A stretch of DNA of 64,000 bases. It comes from Zantedeschia hybrid cultivar. Taxonomy: Eukaryota > Streptophyta > Magnoliopsida > Alismatales > Araceae. A program made the position numbers and the translations under genes. The stretch covers positions 51,641,129 through 51,705,128 of the forward strand of contig JARZZO010000009.1 in assembly GCA_030544215.1 (NCBI GenBank), read 5' to 3'. The notes under the pieces are model-generated. The model was not told the DNA's origin. It was given only the letters and a program-made list of their open reading frames with translations, and made no database searches. Each line of letters begins with the position of its first letter. Position 1 is the stretch's first letter. Shown here piece after piece: positions 22,075 to 33,050 of the stretch.

Positions 22075-22445
22075 GGAGACGCCGACAGTCTCCTAGTGGG
22101 GATCAGAATCTCAATGACTTGCACTACAGCCTTGTGGATAGCACAACAAACTGTAATACAATCAGAGAGCACCCAACTCATGGGACTTGCAACTCCTTGC
22201 AATATCTGATCATGGCTTCGGTCTCCAGAGATTTAATGGCCTTGTAGATAGCACAACAAACCACTAATTCTGGTCTAAGCTAACCATCATTACGCGACGA
22301 GCATAGATTTGCATGCAGCCCTTGTGGATAGCACAACAAAGCTACATACTTCCTCTACCCCGATCATATAGGCATCTAATGCCATAGCCACAGTTTCTCC
22401 TCCCAATTAAGCAGGCCTTGTGGATAGCACAACAAACCTGCTTAA
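22075..22445 (-). other. structured RNA leader: four constant-loop hairpins plus one (copia B)
   Basis: Stems on + coordinates: 22407-22415 with 22437-22445 (perfect 9 bp), 22313-22319 with 22341-22347, 22233-22239 with 22261-22267, 22123-22129 with 22151-22157 (the last three are 7 bp with one G-U each). Every loop is exactly 21 nt and nearly identical, with sense core TTGTGCTATCCACAAGG; only the loop at 22240-22260 has one change. The loop core can itself pair, TTGTG with CACAA. The fifth hairpin GGAGAC with GTCTCC is at 22075-22093. Spacing matches copia A. Confidence 0.75.
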
Positions 22446-23280
22446 AGTTATTCTAATCCTATGACTATAACGATGGTGGACCACGCGGTAAGTTCTCAAC
22501 TACTCGCGTTACGGCTTAGAGTTTATCTGAGGGTATTTAGATAACTTTTATCTTGGTCTCTCCTAGGTGATAGTATAAAAATATATCGTATATATTTACT
22601 AAATACTATAACCTGCTTTGATTCATAATCAAAAGAAAAACAATGCATCACATACATGTAATAAGTGTGGTCATGGATAGCACAGTGGGTTTGACTGGAG
22701 CCAACAGTCAAACGCACACACAATTATATTAGATAACCTGCAAACACATAGGCAAGAGATCTCTATCTTTTCACCTTCCTGGTTGCAGCTGTGGATCGTA
22801 CTCGCTCCTTCCATAGTTGCCTCGATCAGATTACATTAATTCTAGAATAACATGTAATTAGAAGAGAGCCTTATGGCGAGTACAAGAGAGAGGGAGGTAG
22901 AAATACATCGGAGTATGAGAGAGAGAGGTGTGCAGACCTCTATTTATTAACAATTAATAAACAATCATACATCCACGATCCACACAATCCATTCATCACA
23001 TGAATAATAAATTAAATGCATATCTATGACCACGGTGTGTTTTAAACATCCACACATGATTCAACGCATCACATGGCTAAAATAAAAGATTTTTCAAAAT
23101 AAATAATTTTCGGTTTTCAAAAAGCTGGGATCCAATCAAAATTGGTATTTGAATTTCGAAAATACTTTTAATTAACTTAACATGAAATTAAATCATAATT
23201 TGAAAGTAATAAACACACATCACATGTGCACACACTCCAAATTAATAATTCCAGATTATTCCATGCAAATTATAACAATT
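22446..23280 (-). other. copia B leader, no gene
   Basis: Untranslated sequence sharing blocks with the A leader (CTCTAAGCCGTAACGCG on the minus strand near 22510 and the CATAAGGCT block near 22870). No domain or credible open frame. Confidence 0.6.
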
Positions 23281-23870
23281 CTAATAATCTAACATTTACA
23301 TTAAACCCCATTAATAATCTAATAATTAGACTATTAATGACTAATCTAACTCTTAGACTAGTCCAACAAAGTTAATTAATAATTTAACACTTAAATTAAT
23401 AATCAACCCCAATTAATTATTAACTACTAACCTAACACTTAGATTAGTCAATTAATGTTAATTATTAATTTAACTCTTAAACTAATAATTAACATTAACT
23501 TATTAATAATTAATTAATCTAACTCTTAGATTAGATAATTAAAGTTATTATTAATTTAACTATTAAATTAATAACAACAATAATTAATTAAGGACTACCA
23601 ATTTAACATTTAAATCTAGTCATTTAAGTTAATTATTAATTTAACAATTAAATTAATAACTAACTCAAATTAATAATTAACAATTAGGTGTATTAATAAT
23701 TAATAATCTAACAATTAGATTAATAATTATTTATTACTAATTTTAACTCTTAAAATTATATAAATTAAGGTCAATAATTAATTTAACACTTAAACTAATA
23801 TTAACCTCAATTAATCCACAAATAATTAATTTAACACTTAAATCCTTAATTGACATAATGATTCAAAATC
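23281..23870 (-). repeat. AT-rich chain of triloop hairpins (copia B leader)
   Basis: Consecutive inverted repeats with a 3-nt centre. Examples: 23457-23473 with 23477-23493 (17 bp, one mismatch that is G-U in sense RNA), 23628-23644 with 23648-23664 (17 bp, one such pair), 23548-23559 with 23563-23574 (12 bp perfect). On the + strand the centres are CTC, CAA, CTA, CAC or CAT, so the sense loop always ends in G. Neighbouring stems differ. Confidence 0.7.
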
Positions 23871-23989
23871 ATTAAATAAAAGCCCCAATTAAATAAAATT
23901 GAATAGTAATTTAAATTTTCAAAACAAAATTTGAATTTTAAATTAAATTCAAGTTTTATTCACATTTTAAATGGGCATTAGGGGTTTTA

Positions 23990-24500
23990 TAATAGGGTTT
24001 GGAATGAAAACCAAAAAATGGCCCAGCCACCCTGGTTCATTTGGCATCTGGTTCGAGCCACAATGGAGCCTAGGCTCGACCAGGGCCCGAGCCAGGGTCC
24101 CTGGGCTCGGGCCCCTGGACCAGGGCGCCCTTGGCTCGCCCAGCCGGCCGGTCCGACTGCCTTGGACCGGCTCGGGCCGGCTTCTTCCACCCGGCGCCTC
24201 CCCAAACCTGCAACACGAACCAGAAACCCTAAAAGGAGTCCGGCGGCAGGAGGCGTGGCAGCAAGGGTTCCAGCGGCAGCGCTCTGCCCGGCGGCCATCT
24301 TCCCGGTGGCGTACGGACCTGCCGGCGCCGTCGAGCTCGCCGGAGAGGCTTCCCAAGCTTCTCCCCGACCCGGTTATCCCCTTTATTCAATGTTTTTAGG
24401 TTTTCTCAAAACCGAAGAGGATGAGGAAGAAGGGCCCAATCTGGCCACCTCAAGCATGTTCTCCAGCGATGGCCTTGCTGCCCAGCAACCCCTTGGATGA
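23990..24500 (-). other. GC-rich island in the copia B leader
   Basis: Same kind of block as in A, with CCAGGGCCCGAGCCAGGG-like text. Long open frames on both strands here have Arg/Pro/Gly-rich low-complexity translations and no domain; I reject them as genes. Confidence 0.55.
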
Positions 24501-24741
24501 TCCAGGGTATTGGCCATGCCTCTCTAACGTTTGGGGATGCATATCCGAAGCCCAAATGGCCACCGTTTTTCGTCAAACGAAGAACATAATTTTTTTTTGA
24601 ATTTTGCAGAATAGAATTAATCTAATTAACTTTAGTTCATCATATGAACATTAATCCAGCAAATATCCGAATTTGAGCATGGAATAATACATGAAATATT
24701 AATTTTGGAGATCGAAACGGGACGAGAAACAGTGGAACCTA

Positions 24742-24753
24742 GCTCTGATACCA
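24742..24753 (-). other. primer-binding site of copia B
   Basis: TGGTATCAGAGC on the minus strand, one base from the LTR, complementary to initiator tRNA-Met. Confidence 0.9.
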
Positions 24754-24754
24754 C

Positions 24755-25441
24755 TGTTGGGATTTCTCGGGTTTCTCCGGATCGCTTACGCAGCGGAAAA
24801 TAAAAAACTTATAGCGATCCATTCTCGTTTCGAAAAACTAAAAACTTACGATTATCGGATAATCGATTCTCACCGTGTGCGGATTGGACTCCGCAACCGT
24901 TCGGTTCCGTCGGTGCGACACCGCAAGCCGCGCAAGTGCCCGGCCTCTAGCGAAGTCCACGCGATCCTCCCCACGACGGATATCCTCACGTTCCTCATTC
25001 TTCGCAGCCCACGAGACCTCCGCCGGTCGCCGCAACGATCGCCGCAGCGCGCGAATGATTTCCCGTCGAACGGGATTCGGAGAAGCGGCGGAGCAGATCT
25101 GGATCTGTCTGGACGCCAGAGAGAGAGAGAAACTGAGGAGGGGAGGCTAGGATTAGCAGTAGCTTGGCCTGCTCAGCCCGTTCGCTATGTTTTATACTAA
25201 CCGCGCGATTTTTCATAAAAACCCCCGGTTTATATAAAACCCACTTATTTATCCATCGCCTAGAGAATCATTTGCATGTGACCCTCTAGGCCCAAGTACC
25301 AGTCCAGTTAATGGCCCAACAAGCCCAGTGACTACTCACTGACTTTATTAATCAATTAATAACCCTTTATTAATTAATTAATCATTCGAATTGATGCGCA
25401 CATCGAATTCGACCGGACCTCCGATCACGTTGGGTGTCAAG
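24755..25441 (-). repeat. Copia B 5' LTR, U5-side part
   Basis: Matches 16960-17630 of the other LTR. A 12-bp extra segment near 25030-25050 repeats part of GTCGCCGCA. It ends in TCAAG (25437-25441), the target site of G1. Confidence 0.9.
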
Positions 25442-27928
25442 TGATAAAGTGTTAAATTGATCATTTAAAGGCAATCATATGCATCATACTCATGTTTTTA
25501 TTTGCAAAATAGCATGAAATGATAGATAATTGTGTAACAAGTCCAACGATACCAATTTCATCAAATTCTGACTTAAAAACATCGTCATTTCATGTGATCA
25601 AAGGAATATAGCGCATTTGCAGTTTCTCGACAAAACCGAGACGAAATGAATAAATATGATGATATTTTTATGATAATGCGCTAATTTATATTTATTTTAT
25701 GTGAACAGGACATGCCGATGACACAGTGCAGCTGGTGGAGTTTTCGGAAATTTGGGGAGGTCTAGTGTGCGGATTTCAACTAAAACAGGGGTAAAAATAC
25801 AATTTGATTCCTTCCTTCGCTGGAGTTTCCTAAAACCCACTATTTCCTTCCGTCTCTCCAATTTCCTAAACACATCCCTTCCTTTATTTTAAAAATCCTC
25901 TCTCTCTCTCGTTTTAAAAATTTGAATCATATTTCGTCTCCAGTTTCTTTTTCCTCTCCTTTAATCTCTTTCCTTTTCTAAATCCGATTCTCTCTTCCTC
26001 TCTATAAATTCCCACAACGCCTACTCTCCACCGTCTCTGTTTTTATTTTTTCCCAGCCTCCTCTTCCTTTTCCAACCTTCTCTCCGCAACCTTCTCTCTC
26101 TCGGTATCCCTTCTTCCCCTCTAATTCCAACTCTCTCCCGGCAGCCCTCTCCTCCTCCTTTTCCAACTCTCACCCTGCACTCCTCTCTTCCTCTCCCTCC
26201 TCCTCTCCCTCGGATTCTCCCTCTTTCTCTCCCCACAGATCTCTCTTATATTCCTCATGCTTGGCTGTTTTTCCAGCAACCTCTCCCACACGCTCTCTCT
26301 CCAATCTGCCGCCCCACAGTCTTCTTTTCCAACCTCTCTCCGGTAGCCGGTTCTCCCCCTCTCTCTTCTATTTCCTCACCCTCTCTCGGCAGCCTCTCCT
26401 CTCTCGAAGTAAAAACTCTCTCTCGGATTTTCCTAGCTTCTCTCCTCCTTGGTTTCTCTCCTCCTCCGTCTCTGCTTTCTCTCGTTTTTGTTTTCACAGC
26501 AGCCTCCCACGTTAAGCTTCCAAGCGAAGCCCTCCAGCACACCCCACGCTGCACTCTCAGCTGCAACAACAGCAGCTCCAAGTTCCTCCAGCCATAGCCA
26601 GCTTCCAAGTCCCCACCCGGCGTTCCAGCACCTCTTCCAGCTGCCTCAAGATCCACCTTCAACAGCACCCGGTGAAGCCCTCATCCAAGTCTGCATCACC
26701 CGAGCTCCACGGACGGCCTCCTCTAAGCTCCACAGCAACCCAGCGGCGCATGCATGCACGCTGCATCCTCCACATAGCCTGTCCAAGTTTCCTGCAAGCG
26801 CCCGGTCAGCTGTTCCGGCAGCTTCTCCACAACCGGTGCACCCCCAGCCACGTCCGTGCAAGCAGCTGCGGTGTAGCCAGCCGTCCACCTTCTGCGCTCC
26901 ACGTGCAGCAGCTCCAGCAAGCGCATGCAGCAAGCTTGTGCAGCACCAACACCAGCAGCTCCACGACGGGCTTCCACCAACCACCTTCCAGCAAGCTTCT
27001 TTCCTTTCTCCACCAGCAGCAGCACCAACCAGAACACTTGGAGAAGCCAGCAGCACATCCTCCACGCGCCAGTTCCTCCTCTTGCAGCAGCAACCTCCTT
27101 CACGAGCATGCACGGCCAGCTGTGGTGAACCCTCCTCCACGTGCCGCAGCAACACCCCATGCAGCAAGCAGCTCCACCGCCCACGCCAGCAGCTTCCTCC
27201 TGCATCTCACGTGCATGCCGGGCAGCTTCTTCCTGCATCTCCACGTGGTGAAGGCAGCAGATTCACAGCCTCCTCCAGCTTCCCTACTCGGCCAGCAAGC
27301 AACCTCCAAGTACCAGCCGGCCTTCTTCTAGGTTCCTCAAGTGGTCCACTGCGCCGCACCCCCTCACCTGTGGTCCATTGCGCCGGCAAAACCCACATAT
27401 TGCTATTTTGCTTTATTCTTTCCCTTTCCCCGTTAGTTTAGAATTAGTTTAATTATTTAGGGTTAGTTAATTGTTATTTCATACTTTGTTTATTTAGTTT
27501 AAGTTTATTACACCATTAAATTTTGTAATTTATTTCATAATTTTTAGATAATTCATGTTTTACACGTAGTTAAATTTCAATGTCTTTGTCATCAATTTTA
27601 GTTGTGCTTAATTTTTTTTATATAAGTGTTTGTGTTTAATTCCTGAAAAAAGAAAAGAAAAAAAAAAGATTTGTTTAATTTGAGTAAGCTTATTTTTAGG
27701 TAATATTAGTTAACTTAATTTTAGTTTAATTAAGTAATTAGTTTATTTAAAATCTCATTCATTTTTAAATTAACTAAAGTCCAAGGTTTTCAAAGTTAAA
27801 ATTCTAACTCCCTGTGGATCGACTTGGACTCACCGCTATTAATTTCCAAAATTTGATTTGAGTGAGTCAGATAAATTTAGATTGAACGTTTTCATGAGTG
27901 TTTAACGACGCACAATTCGAAACGATCA
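25442..27928 (+). repeat. G1: gypsy-type solo LTR (2487 bp) nested in the copia B LTR
   Basis: Starts TGATAAAGTG and ends ACGATCA, so the ends form a short inverted repeat TGAT/ATCA. Flanks TCAAG and CCAAG form a 5-bp duplication with one change. The sequence CTCCCTGTGGATCGAC near 27810, about 115 bp from the end, resembles the conserved U5 block of plant Tat/Athila-type gypsy LTRs and sets the orientation. A CT-rich tract fills about 25830-26500. A 330-codon open frame (26449-27441) is Ser/Pro/Gln/Ala/His-rich low complexity with antiparallel open frames, and is not credible as a protein. Confidence 0.8.
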
Positions 27929-28799
27929 CCAAGCAACACCGCGTGAACCCGGAAGGTATTGGGGTTAAGTAACCCACTCTTGGAACCTTTCCGCCGACAG
28001 TTACCGCGTGGATATATCCTTCATTCGTACAATGCTCTCGAGTCAACTCAGGGTATGGCGAGCTATCAAATCCTAACCGATCGACTCACTTGGATTGGAT
28101 GCCGCTGATGAATATCGGCAAACTCCTTTCCCGATATTATCGTCCGCCCTGGCCAGGGACTTTCGTGCATCCTTCCTAGAGCATTATCTCTCTAAGTACC
28201 GAGAGTGAATGATTCCTTATTGACACACAATTCCCTTCGACGGTATTCCGCTGTACCCAATCCTTGGCGTATTAGAATCCCATGGCTAGAGATTCGTAAA
28301 CCAAGGTCAAAGCACAGAAGTCCATCGCCAAGGTGTCCTTGGTGTCTCAGGTCCGAAGACCATCCACGCAACTGCGACAAATAGAATCAAGCTGGTTGAC
28401 AGTGAGGTACAATACCATCCATCAATTCAGTCTGATCAGTTCGGTGAACTCATTCTCCAATGAGCACCTACATATTCGCCTTAATGTCTCCGTACAAGTG
28501 ACTTATGAGATCAGTCACCCTCATCATATGAGCAGGAGTAATCTGTACTAGTCTAACCGGATATCCGATGTCCTTCTCGGATATCCTCCGACTAGGAACG
28601 ATTAAGAATATGTGTGTTTAAGTGATCAGTCTCATTAGTATGATCTCATCATAATCTGATCACTATAGCACATATTCACGGACTTCATTATGAAACGATA
28701 ATTAATGCAATTTACACATAATGAATATTATGCCATTATATTAATAAATGAATGAGATTTACATAGTCAGATTGACTTGTAGGCCACCTAAAACTAACA
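27929..28799 (-). repeat. Copia B 5' LTR, U3-side part
   Basis: Continues the LTR from CCAAGCAACACCGCGTGAAC and matches 17631-18499. It ends ACTAACA at the outer boundary of the element. Confidence 0.9.
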
Positions 28800-30177
28800 A
28801 TAGGATGTTTGAGATAGGACATCGAACATCCGGATAGACTAGTATAGGTTACTTCAGCTCATATGATGAGGGTGACTGATCCCATAAGTCATTTGTGTGG
28901 AGACACTATACTAGACATGTAGGTGCTCATTGGTGAATGAGTTCACTGAACTGATCCGACTATGATACGCTGGATGGTAAACACCTCACTGTTAACCAGC
29001 TCGATTCTTTTGTCACGGTTGCGTGGATGATCCTTGGACCTGAGACGCCAAAGATATATTGTTGGTAGGTTTCTGAACTTTGACCTTGACTAACGAATCC
29101 CTAACCATGGGTTATCAATAAGTCAAGCGATCGGGTTCGGGGAAATGCCCTCGAAGGTAATTGTGTGTTCAATACGGGATCATCCGCTCTCGGTAGTTTG
29201 AGAGAGAATGTTTCGGGAATGATGCGCTTAAAGTCCCTGCCCAGGGCGGACTCTATATTCGATAAGGAGTTATCGGATTCAGATTAGCGGCATCTGATTC
29301 AAGTGAATCGACCGAATAGGGTTTAACAGTAAACCATACCCTGGGTCGATTCGGGAACATTGCACGGATGAAGGATTATATCCGCGCGCTAACCGATGAC
29401 AGAAAGGTTCCAATAGAGGGTTGCGATAACCCCAGTGCCATCCCGGATCACGCGATGTTGCTTGGCATCCAACGTGATCGGAAGTCCGTCCGAATTTATT
29501 GTGGGACATTAAATTCGGCTGATTAATTGAATATAAGGATATTAATTAATTCAATGGGTCAGTAAAAGGTTACTGGACTTAATGGGCTATTAACTAGACT
29601 GGTATTTGGGCCTAGAGGGTCATACGCAAATGGTTTTCAAGTCGATGGATAATCCGACAGGATTTCGGATAAGTCTGGGTTTTTATGAAAAATCGCAAAC
29701 AGACTTATTATAAAAGAACGGATTCTACGTCGAGGGCTAGCAACCCTAACCAAGCCGTCGTTCTTTCTCTCTCTCTCTCCTCTCTTCTGGGCGTGCGACA
29801 CGAGGCGGCCATCTGGAGGCTCCGCTTCGATTCTCGACTGCTCCGCCTTTCATCCGACGGGAGATTCCGAATCCGCATGTCGCGGCGGATTACGCGCAGC
29901 CAGACGGGATCCACGAATGCTGCATTGAGCGAGGAGGCGAGGAAGATCCATCGCGAGGAGAACCGCATGGATACCGCTAGAGGTCGGGCATCTGCGCGAC
30001 TTGCGGCATCGCTCCGACAGAACCGGAAAATGAACACGGATTCGAATCCGCGCAAGGTAAATCCAATTTACTCCGGTCTCGTTTTATCGATCGAAACGGG
30101 ATGGATCCGATCCCGAATTTTTTTTTTTATTATTCCGCTGCGTTTTTTGGTCGGATCCCGACACAGCGATCCCAACA
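28800..30177 (+). repeat. Copia A 3' LTR, second part
   Basis: Begins with the repeated ATAGG and matches 6811-8185. It ends GCGATCCCAACA, the intact CA terminus that the 5' LTR has lost. Confidence 0.92.
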
Positions 30178-30735
30178 GGGGTTCCCTTCTCTACAAGATG
30201 AGGCTCAGCAAAAGTAGTAGACCAATTGAGTTTTATCCCATTTTTGGGTAGGGAGCCCCTTCTCTATAAGATGAGACTTAGCAAAAGTAGTAGATCAATC
30301 GATTTTTATCCCATCTTTGGGTGGGGATCCCTTCTCTACGACACGAGGCTCGGCATAGCTAGTAGATATATTGAGTTTTTTTCCATCTTCGGTGGGGAGC
30401 CCCTTCTCTACGAGACAAGGCTTAACATAGGTATTAGATCGATTAAGTTTTATCTCATCTTCGGGTAAGGAGTCCCTTCTATGCGAGACGAGGCTCAACA
30501 AAGATAGTAGGCTAATCGAGTTTTATCATATCTTCGAGTGGAGAGTCCCTTCTCTGCGAGACGAAGCTCGGTAGAGGTAGTAGATTGACCAAGTTTCATC
30601 CTATCTTCGGGTGGGTGTCCCTTCTTTGTAAGACAAGGCTCGGCAGAGGTAGTAGAACAATCGAGTTTTATCCCATCTTCGGGTGGGGATCCCCTTCTTT
30701 GCGAGATAAGACTTGACAAAGGTAGTTTTGTCATT
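30178..30735. repeat. right part of the ~73-bp minisatellite
   Basis: Units begin with CCCTTCT at 30184, 30257, 30329, 30401, 30474, 30547, 30619 and 30692, giving periods of 72 or 73 bp. Units differ from each other at many positions, so the array is old. It continues the array at 6358-6596. Confidence 0.9.
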
Positions 30736-30949
30736 TCGTTGCTGAAACATTAGCACGTACTAGATAAAAGAAAAAAAATTATTCTAAAGAAGGTTCTTTC
30801 AATCTCATTAATAAAAAGGGAGCAGGTGCTCTGCGTTCCATTTATTATCAATCAGCCGATTGTCCGTCTGAGCCAAGAAGTAGGCTCTATTACCGTGGTT
30901 CTTAACGATCATACGGTCCTTCCCCATTTGAGGCCAGTTTTTGCCTAGC

Positions 30950-31830
30950 TTCTAGCAGTTGGAGGTATACATGCTCTGCAGCACAAGGTCTCTAGGCTAG
31001 AAATTACTTTCTGACTTTCCTATTATAGTATCGGGCGATCATATGCTAATAATTAATTGTGCATACCCTGGCTTCTTCCCTTGCCTCTTCCATAAGGTTC
31101 AAGTTCTCCCTCAGTCATTTGTTGTTCGTCTGCTTATTGAACTGCTAAACCAGGACTGAAGGTAGACCAACCTCGAGTGGAATTACTGCATCTGTGCCAT
31201 AGGCGAGGTAGTACGGGGTTTCACCCGTTGTTGTTCTGGCTGTTGTCCTAAAGCACTACAGCACCTTCGAAAGTTGGTCGAGCCAGTTCTGTTCGCCTTG
31301 TAGTCGTGTCTTTATGCCCCTCATTATTGCCTTGTTGGCGTTTTCTACCAATCTGTTAGCTTATGGGTGAGCGACTGAAGAGAAACAATATTGGATGTTG
31401 AAGTCCCGACACCGGTCGGCAAACCACTTGCTTTTGAATTGTCGGCCATTGTCAGAAACGAGAACTCGAGGTATGCCAAATCTGTATATAACATGTGAAA
31501 GGAAAAATTTCCAGATGGTGTCTTCCCTGATATTGACTGTAGCCTCTCTTCTGGCCACTGTCTAAAGTAGTCGATGGCGATAATGACAAATTGCTTTTGT
31601 GCAATTGTCTTGGGGAAAGGCCCCATGATATCAATGCCCCACATTGCAAATGGGCATAGTTCCGAGATGACATGAAGCTCTTTGGCTGGGGCTTGAGGAA
31701 TCGATGCGTATGCATGACAGCTTGCACACTTTTTGAAATAGTCTATGCAGTCTCGGGCTAGAGTAGGCCACTAATAGCCATGACGTATAACGTCTGGGCT
31801 AACACCCAAGGACTCGGATGACTTTTGCAT
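30950..31830 (-). pseudogene. integrase of the gypsy element
   Basis: Two open stretches show the core: MWGIDIMGPFPKTIAQKQFVI (first Asp) and RFGIPRVLVSDNGRQFKSKW (second Asp, codons near 31437-31457). Upstream, CHAYASIPQAPAKELH corresponds to the linker after the zinc domain. The two stretches are in different frames, so at least one frameshift occurred near 31500-31560. Confidence 0.8.
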
Positions 31831-33050
31831 ATGCCTTCGTGGACTTCCACCAATGCATCTATTGCTTAGCAAGGCGGGAGACACCGGAGCAGGGGCATGG
31901 TTAAGGATCGGCGACATAACTCTCTATCGACCAAGGTGAATAAGGCTGCTTGGTATTTCACCCTTCTAACTTCTGTATGGTCAATGGGTAATTACCCGTC
32001 CCACAGGAAAGCCATGATCGGTTCAACCTAGCAAGGCTCTTGGTCAACCCGAGCCACTTCTGTGGGTTGGATTGTTGGTGCTGCTACATTTTCAATGAAG
32101 ACCGCTCAGGAGGCTAGTAATGGGGCGGAGGCAAGCTTGGCCAGCTCGTCCGCTCTTTGATTTTTCCTTAGGTACATGGGTGATCTCGAACCCCTCGAGG
32201 ATAGAGATCGCCTTCATAACTAGATCTTTATATTGTTTCATATTGGGACTTCTAGCTTCATACTCACCTTTAAGTTGTCTGACAATAAGCTAGAAGCCAG
32301 AGAATGCGTTGATTTGAGTTGCGCCCAACCGGCGGGTTATCCAAATCTCTATGAACAACTCTATTGTTGGTTGTTCAAAATCAGAACTAGAGAGTGAACT
32401 GTAGGCTTTCATTGTGTAAGGCCCCTGGGCGGATCAGAATAATACTAGCTCTGCATCCATAGGTCCGTGATGACCCATCTGTGTATATCAACCATACGGG
32501 TCCAAACTCAATCCCGACCGCCTGTTCTTGCACAGAGAGGGTTCATTCGGCTAGAAACTTAACCAAGGCCTATGCTTTTATGGCTGTCCGAGGTCAGTAC
32601 AAGATGTTGAATTCTTAGAGCTCAATCGAAGCATATGGCTGTTGGAAGAATTGCCGTAAGGGGTGGTCAGTGACGACTTCGATTGGATGGGCCTAAAAGT
32701 AGGGTTGCAGCTTCCTGACGGCTACCACAAGGTCCAGTTTGAACTTTTCTGCAGTTGGATAACATTGTTCAGCTCCTTGAAGGACTAGATTCACATGAAA
32801 GATCGGTCTTTGAATTCCCCCATCTTCCAGACAAGCACTGAGCTAGTAGTGTAAGGAGCTACAAAAAGGTAAAGGGAGAGAGACTCACCTAGTTGCAATT
32901 TCGAGAGGATCGATGGGGTTGCTATGTACTCCTTTATCCCCGAAAGCACCTGTTGACATTCTGGCGTCCAATTGATGTGCCCTTGGGTGTCAACTGGGTT
33001 ATCTCTAACTCATAGTAACTTGAAGAAAGGAAGGCACCACTCAGTGGCCC
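31831..33050 (-). pseudogene. probable RNase H region of the gypsy element
   Basis: It lies between RT and integrase, where gypsy elements encode RNase H and, in Tat elements, a second archaeal-type RNase H. Frames are short and broken, and I can read only isolated family-like words. The assignment is mainly positional. Confidence 0.45.

Larger units (their letters stand above)
16960..28799 (-). mobile_element. Copia B: complete Ty1/copia element nested in the copia A 3' LTR
   Basis: Bounded by perfect 5-bp target duplications ATAGG (16955-16959 and 28800-28804); termini are TGTTGGG and CTAACA as read on the + strand. All parts are present on the minus strand: 5' LTR, PBS, leader, gag-pol, PPT, 3' LTR. 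The element is 11,840 bp, about 9.35 kb without nested solo LTR G1. Gag has a large internal deletion and protease an active-site change, so this copy would have needed helper proteins unless they arose after insertion. Confidence 0.93.
6597..30177 (+). mobile_element. Copia A: Ty1/copia element hosting S2, copia B and G1
   Basis: A near-complete element with 5' LTR, tRNA-Met primer site, a ~2.3-kb leader, gag-pol and 3' LTR. Without later insertions it is about 9.4 kb. The flanks GGGAT (6592-6596) and GGGGT (30178-30182) are a probable 5-bp target-site duplication with one change. The 5' LTR termini have decayed from TG and CA to AG and TA. In the first 219 bp the two LTRs differ at about 8 positions, so the insertion is not recent. 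It sits inside a minisatellite. Confidence 0.9.

Noticed and set aside
23967..24500. Frames of 100-160 codons in the copia B leader
   Set aside because: Same GC-island effect, antiparallel frames, between PBS and gag of an identified element.
26449..27441. Long open frame that might be a Ser/Pro-rich protein gene
   Set aside because: It lies inside a solo LTR, is low-complexity, has equally long open frames on the opposite strand and shows no domain or signal.
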